In this document: positions 5,994-10,037 of the stretch, piece after piece
How positions within the stretch are numbered: the stretch's first letter is position 1
Layout of the letters: the number at the start of each line of letters is the position of its first letter
Assembly: GCA_947254645.1 (NCBI GenBank)
Contig: CAMYDW010000030.1
Location: forward strand, 1 to 10,037
Length of the DNA: 10,037 bases
Direction of reading: 5' to 3'
Source of the DNA: an uncultured Peptococcaceae bacterium
Lineage (GTDB): Bacteria; Bacillota; Peptococcia; Peptococcales; Peptococcaceae
The notes under the pieces: generated by a model
The model's input: the letters and a program-made list of their open reading frames with translations, nothing else
What the model was told of the DNA's origin: nothing
Databases searched by the model: none
Translations under genes and position numbers: made by a program

Positions 5994-6920
5994 ATGAGTA
6001 TGAAAGGAAGAGACTTTTTAACATTAAAAGATTTTTCTTCAGAAGAAATCAATCAAATTATTGATCTAGGGATTGATTTAAAAAATAAACAAAAAAGCAA
6101 TATCAAGCATCATTTGCTTGAAGGAAAAACTTTAGGGATGATTTTTCAAAAAGCATCAACTAGAACAAGAGTTTCCTTCGAAGTTGGAATGTATCAATTA
6201 GGTGGACAAGCTTTATTTCTCAACACCAACGATCTTCAAATTGGACGTGGTGAGCCAATCAAGGATACCGCTAGAGTATTATCGAGATACCTTGATGCCA
6301 TTTTAATTAGAACTTACAGTCACGAAGAAGTTGAAGCATTGGCCGCCTACAGCACTGTACCAGTTATTAATGGTTTAACCGACTCCTTTCATCCCACACA
6401 AGTTATTGCCGATTTAATCACGATTAAAGAGCATAAAAAAACCTTAAAAGGACTTAATTTTGCTTATGTGGGTGATGGTAATAACATGGTTCAATCACTC
6501 ATGATTGGTTTGTTAAAATGTGGTTTAAATGTTTCTGTTGCCACACCAAAACAATATGCTCCAGATGATTTAGTGGTTGAATATGCAACTCAACTGGCAA
6601 AAGAAAACCAATGTCAATTAACTTTATCAAATAATCCATTAGAAGTTGTTCAACAAGCCGATATTGTATATACTGATACATGGGCAAGTATGGGACAGGA
6701 AAATGAAAAGCTTGAAAGAGAAAAAGCATTTCAAGGTTTTCAGGTCGATGAAGCATTATTTTCCCAGGCAAAGGACGATGCTATCTTTATGCACTGCTTA
6801 CCAGCCTATAGAGGCTATGAAGTAACAGATGAAATAATGGAGCATAAAAATAGTGTTGTTTTTGACGAAGCAGAAAACAGATTACATGCTCATAAAGCGA
6901 TATTAGCAAGTGTCTTATAA
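5994..6920 (+). CDS. argF: Ornithine carbamoyltransferase
   Basis: Condenses ornithine with carbamoyl phosphate to give citrulline. From the 5994 start it is 308 residues, normal for the anabolic enzyme. It has the carbamoyl phosphate site STRTR (55-59), the HPTQ motif (133-136), the ornithine-side SMG loop in DTWASMGQE (228-236) and HCLPAYRG (267-274). It ends with the usual FDEAENRLHAHKAILASVL. The SMG and HCLP motifs separate it from aspartate carbamoyltransferase. It needs carbamoyl phosphate, yet no carA or carB lies in the window, so that supply must be encoded elsewhere. A catabolic arginine deiminase role is unlikely because arcA and arcC are absent and the neighbours are biosynthetic. 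The 17-bp gap to argG contains the next ribosome site. Confidence 0.96.
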   Translation: MSMKGRDFLTLKDFSSEEINQIIDLGIDLKNKQKSNIKHHLLEGKTLGMIFQKASTRTRVSFEVGMYQLGGQALFLNTNDLQIGRGEPIKDTARVLSRYLDAILIRTYSHEEVEALAAYSTVPVINGLTDSFHPTQVIADLITIKEHKKTLKGLNFAYVGDGNNMVQSLMIGLLKCGLNVSVATPKQYAPDDLVVEYATQLAKENQCQLTLSNNPLEVVQQADIVYTDTWASMGQENEKLEREKAFQGFQVDEALFSQAKDDAIFMHCLPAYRGYEVTDEIMEHKNSVVFDEAENRLHAHKAILASVL

Positions 6921-6937
6921 AAAAGGAGAATGAAAAA

Positions 6938-8140
6938 ATGGCAAAAGTAGTATTAGCATATTCTGGTGGCTTAGACACCTCAATTATTATTCCGTGGTTA
7001 AAAGAAAACTATGATAATTGTGAAGTGATTGCTGTTTGCGGTGATGTAGGACAGGGTGCAGAATTAGATATTGTACATGATAAAGCCTTGGCGTCTGGCG
7101 CAAGTAAAGTATATATTGCAGATTTAAAGAAAGAGTTTGTTAAAGACTTCGTCTATCCTGTCATTCGTTCTGGTGCATTGTATGAAGGTAAATACCTATT
7201 AGGAACCTCCTGTGCTCGTCCGCTTATTAGTAAAGCGTTGGTAGAAGTTGCTCAAAAAGAAGGTGCTGATTTTATTGCACATGGTGCAACAGGCAAGGGA
7301 AATGATCAGGTGCGTTTTGAATTGACCATCAAAGCACTTAGTCCAGCAACAAAAATCATTGCACCTTGGAGAATTTGGAACATCAAATCTCGTGAAGATG
7401 CAGTAGATTATGCAAATGCACATAATATTGAAGTACCAGTTTCCAAAAAACGCCCATACAGCATGGACCGTAACGTATTACACCTTTCTCACGAAGGTGC
7501 TGACTTAGAAAACCCTGCGAATGAACCAAAGGATGATTTGTATCTCATCTGCAATAGACCTGAGGATGCACCTAATGAGGCTGAATACATTACCTTATCC
7601 TTTGAAAAAGGGAATGCAGTGGCTTTAAATGGCGAAGCCTTCGAACCACTTACCATGCTGGAAAAATTAAATGAAATTGGCGCAAAACATGGCATTGGTA
7701 TTCTCGATATTGTTGAAAATAGATTGGTAGGTATGAAATCCAGAGGGGTTTATGAAACACCAGGGGGCACCATTCTTCACAATGCGCACCAAAACTTAGA
7801 ATCCTTGACCTTAGATCGTGATACCATGGCATTTAAAGCCAATGTTGCTAATAAATATGCACAACTGGTTTATGACGGTTTATGGTATACACCACTTAAA
7901 GAGGCCCTTGATGCATTTATTGATCAAACACAGGAAACCTGCACTGGTGAAGTGAAGTTAAAACTTTATAAAGGCAACTGCATTGTTGCAGGAATGAGCT
8001 CACCATATTCTTTGTATAACGAAGAATTTGTGACTTTTGGAGAAGATGAAGTTTACAATCAAGCCGATGCAGAAGGGTTTATCAACTTATTCGGACTTCC
8101 ATTGAAAGTCAATGCATTGATGAAAGAAAATTTAAAATAA
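6938..8140 (+). CDS. argG: Argininosuccinate synthase
   Basis: ATP-dependent ligase joining citrulline and aspartate to argininosuccinate. The 400-residue length is typical of the type found in Bacillota. The N-terminal PP-loop is AYSGGLDTS (7-15). CGDVGQGAELD (34-44), GTSCARPL (89-96), HGATGKGNDQVRFE (115-128) and PWRIWNIKSRED (143-154) follow in the usual order. SMDRNVLHLSHEGADLENP (175-193) and YETPGGTILHNAH form the synthetase domain that binds citrulline and aspartate. The ATG is preceded by AAAGGAG (6922-6928) with a 9-bp spacer. It is followed after 13 bp by argH, its usual partner. No truncation or frameshift is visible. Confidence 0.97.
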   Translation: MAKVVLAYSGGLDTSIIIPWLKENYDNCEVIAVCGDVGQGAELDIVHDKALASGASKVYIADLKKEFVKDFVYPVIRSGALYEGKYLLGTSCARPLISKALVEVAQKEGADFIAHGATGKGNDQVRFELTIKALSPATKIIAPWRIWNIKSREDAVDYANAHNIEVPVSKKRPYSMDRNVLHLSHEGADLENPANEPKDDLYLICNRPEDAPNEAEYITLSFEKGNAVALNGEAFEPLTMLEKLNEIGAKHGIGILDIVENRLVGMKSRGVYETPGGTILHNAHQNLESLTLDRDTMAFKANVANKYAQLVYDGLWYTPLKEALDAFIDQTQETCTGEVKLKLYKGNCIVAGMSSPYSLYNEEFVTFGEDEVYNQADAEGFINLFGLPLKVNALMKENLK

Positions 8141-8153
8141 GCGAGGCAATATA

Positions 8154-9554
8154 ATGGCAAAACTATGGGGTGGACGTTTTAGCAAAGATAGCGATAAACT
8201 AATGGAAGATTTTCATTCTTCCATTAGTTTTGACCAAAAACTTTATTATTGGGATATACAAGGTAGCATTGCTCATGCAACCATGTTAGGTCATACTGGC
8301 GTCATTACTGAAGACGAAGCCAATACACTCGTGAACGGCCTTCAGGAAATCTTACAAGAGATTGAAGAAGGTAGCATTGCCTTTAATCCATCAGATGAAG
8401 ATATTCATATGAACATTGAAGTGCTCTTAACCAATAAAGTAGGAGATGTGGGCAAAAAATTACATACTGGACGTAGTCGTAATGACCAAGTGGCTGTGGA
8501 TATGAGAATGTATGTAAGACATGAGGTGACTGAAATTCAGGATCTTTTGATTCATTTTTTAGAAACCTTGTTAGACTTAGCAGAAGCGCATACAGAAACC
8601 ATTATGCCAGGCTATACTCATCTACAAAGAGCACAACCTATTACGCTAGGACATCATTTGATGGCTTATTTTGAAATGTTTAAGCGTGATTATATTCGTT
8701 TACAGTCTTGGATGGCACACAATAACATCATGCCTTTAGGAAGTGGTGCTTTAGCAGGCACGACTTTTCCATTAGATCGCAATGAAACAGCCCAAGCTCT
8801 TGGCTTTGATGGACCTTGTCTGAATTCTTTAGATGGTGTCAGTGATAGAGATTTTGCCATAGAATTTTTGAGTGATGCCTCCATGAGCATGATGCATCTT
8901 AGTCGTTTTTGTGAAGAAATAATTTTATGGGCGAGTCAAGAATTTGCTTTTATCACTTTAGACGATGCATATAGTACAGGTAGTAGTATCATGCCCCAAA
9001 AGAAAAACCCCGATGTTGCCGAACTAGTACGTGGTAAAACAGGACGTGTGTATGGTGCATTGATGGGGCTATTGACCTTAATGAAAGGCCTCCCTCTTGC
9101 ATATAACAAAGACATGCAAGAAGATAAAGAAGGCGTTTTTGATGCCATTGATACTTGGAAAAAAAGTCTGGTCATTTTTGAACGTATGCTCAAAACAACG
9201 ACTTTTAATAAAGATACCATGAAGCGTGCTGCTGCAGGTGGATTTACCAATGCAACAGATTTTGCAGATTATCTTGTTGTAAAAGGCATTCCATTTAGAG
9301 ATGCACATGCCATTGTAGGTGAAGCAGTTGCCTACTGTATTATGAATAAAAAAGCATTAGATGAATGTAGCATCGAAGAATTTAAAGGATTTTCTCCAAT
9401 CATTGATACAGATATCTATGACAAAATTGCCATTATGACTTGCGTGAATAAGCGCCAAACAATTGGTGGACCAAGTCCAGAGCAAGTGTTGAAGTCTGTC
9501 GAGACAGGAAGAAAACAATTAGAAGCATTGAAAAAAACACAAAAAGCTTTTTAA
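8154..9554 (+). CDS. argH: Argininosuccinate lyase
   Basis: Splits argininosuccinate into arginine and fumarate, the last step of the pathway. The 466-residue protein belongs to the fumarase/aspartase superfamily and opens with the typical AKLWGGRFS. It has LHTGRSRNDQVAVDMR (103-118), PGYTHLQRAQPITLGHH (152-168, with the histidine at 156) and the family signature GSSIMPQKKNPD (276-287), whose second serine lies in the mobile catalytic loop. It functions as a homotetramer in known members. The ribosome site GCGAGG (8141-8146) is weaker than those of its neighbours. It is the last gene of the operon: the IS remnant begins 27 bp after its stop, and the hairpin there is the only visible terminator. 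Confidence 0.97.
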   Translation: MAKLWGGRFSKDSDKLMEDFHSSISFDQKLYYWDIQGSIAHATMLGHTGVITEDEANTLVNGLQEILQEIEEGSIAFNPSDEDIHMNIEVLLTNKVGDVGKKLHTGRSRNDQVAVDMRMYVRHEVTEIQDLLIHFLETLLDLAEAHTETIMPGYTHLQRAQPITLGHHLMAYFEMFKRDYIRLQSWMAHNNIMPLGSGALAGTTFPLDRNETAQALGFDGPCLNSLDGVSDRDFAIEFLSDASMSMMHLSRFCEEIILWASQEFAFITLDDAYSTGSSIMPQKKNPDVAELVRGKTGRVYGALMGLLTLMKGLPLAYNKDMQEDKEGVFDAIDTWKKSLVIFERMLKTTTFNKDTMKRAAAGGFTNATDFADYLVVKGIPFRDAHAIVGEAVAYCIMNKKALDECSIEEFKGFSPIIDTDIYDKIAIMTCVNKRQTIGGPSPEQVLKSVETGRKQLEALKKTQKAF

Positions 9555-9583
9555 ATAGTAAAAAAAAGCAGGTATTTGAAATG

Positions 9584-9622
9584 TACCCCCTTTACTGGAC
9601 AAACTAGTAAAGGGGGTATTTT
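9584..9622 (+). terminator. IS-end hairpin, probable terminator of the arg operon
   Basis: TACCCCCTTTACT (9584-9596) pairs perfectly with AGTAAAGGGGGTA (9606-9618) across a 9-nt loop and is followed by TTTTC (9619-9623). The hairpin lies 30 bp after the argH stop, with an A-rich run before it. No other stem-loop is visible after argH, so the operon probably ends here. The T run is short, which keeps confidence moderate. The stem is also the terminal repeat region of the IS. Confidence 0.5.
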
Positions 9623-9623
9623 C

Positions 9624-10037
9624 GTGAAATATGATTTTACATATAAAGTGAATGCAGTAGAAAAGTATCGCTCTGGAGAGTGGGTAGAAACACCAGAAGG
9701 TATCAATCAACATTACTTTAGGGATAGAGTTAAACAATGGTCGCAAATAGCAGATATCCATGGAATAGAAGCACTTTGGCATTCTAAGACCAATAAAGAA
9801 CGAACGGCAGAAGATAGATATCAACTAGTTGCTCGTGTATTAGCAGGAGAATCACAAAGGAGTGTTACTATTAGTGCTGGAATAAATTCAGGGTTATTGT
9901 AAAAGGATATGAAGGATTGAACCTGAAGAAAGGTAGGCAAAAAATAATGTCTAAATACCAGTACAAGAAATCTCATTAAGGGAGATTTCAGTACAACAGC
10001 ACCATTTCAAAAATGGACAACAGATATATCCCAATTT
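9624..10037 (+). pseudogene. IS3-family transposase orfA/orfB remnant, right copy
   Basis: The likely start is the GTG at 9624, behind AAAGGGGG in the IS end; a TTG at 9576 lies outside the element and is not credible. The frame encodes 92 residues: VKYDFTYKVNAVEKYRSGEW, then RDRVKQWSQIADIHGIEALW and RYQLVARVLAGESQRSV (helix-turn-helix regions of OrfA). It stops at 9900-9902 because a 25-bp deletion removed the SAWVQRYN segment still present in the left copy. From 9948 to the window edge a frame reads NLIKGDF then APFQKWTTDISQF, the start of the OrfB rve/DDE core. OrfA and the N-terminal part of OrfB are thus truncated, and the rest of OrfB lies outside the window. Confidence 0.75.

Larger units (their letters stand above)
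9582..10037 (+). mobile_element. IS3-family insertion sequence remnant, right copy
   Basis: This stretch is the inverted counterpart of 1-401. It starts TGTACCCCCTTTACTGGACA, then has the GTG-started OrfA frame and ends inside the OrfB integrase core at the window edge. Compared with the left copy it keeps 80 bp (9712-9791) that are missing there and lacks 25 bp at 9899/9900. Five bases before the TG (TGAAA, 9577-9581) also match the left copy and may be chance or part of the element. The element points outward, away from argH. Confidence 0.8.

Noticed and set aside
1..10037. CRISPR arrays, tRNA or rRNA genes, riboswitches or T-boxes, defence systems
   Set aside because: No repeat-spacer pattern or RNA gene was seen; the roughly 20-nt leader before argC is too short for a T-box or riboswitch.

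Overview
The window carries one long plus-strand operon for arginine biosynthesis (516-9554). It is bracketed on both sides by inverted, decayed copies of the same IS3-family insertion sequence. The AT-rich base composition, strong AGGAGG-type ribosome binding sites, the argCJBD-(x)-argF-argG-argH order, the ArgR-type operators and the IS type all suggest a Bacillota (Firmicutes) bacterium, most likely a clostridial anaerobe. No genus can be assigned from sequence reading alone.

Layout: 1-401 is an inverted (minus-strand) IS remnant with a broken orfA joined to the start of the orfB integrase core. 402-515 is the operon control region, with a promoter candidate (TTGTAT, 17 bp, TATTAT) overlapped by two or three ARG-box-like dyads spaced about 21 bp apart. 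516-9554 holds argC, argJ, argB, argD, a prephenate dehydrogenase gene (tyrA-like), an unrecognised 107-residue ORF, argF, argG and argH. The gaps are -4 to 17 bp, so this is clearly one transcription unit. 9582-10037 is the second IS remnant, on the plus strand; its terminal hairpin probably also serves as the argH terminator.

How the genes work together: ArgJ makes N-acetylglutamate and recycles the acetyl group from acetylornithine. ArgB phosphorylates N-acetylglutamate, ArgC reduces the phosphate to the semialdehyde, and ArgD transaminates it to N-acetylornithine. ArgJ releases ornithine, ArgF makes citrulline, ArgG makes argininosuccinate, and ArgH releases arginine and fumarate. The set covers glutamate to arginine except the carbamoyl phosphate supply (carAB). 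In Bacillus subtilis carAB lies between argD and argF; here that slot holds tyrA and the unknown ORF.

The most notable points are: the tyrA-plus-unknown-ORF insertion in an arginine operon; phased ARG boxes; two IS copies that share an internal orfA-orfB deletion but carry different later deletions; and exactly 55 bp of perfect inverted identity at the two ends of the window, which looks like a k=55 assembly-graph boundary rather than a biological end. No CRISPR array, tRNA, rRNA or defence system was seen.
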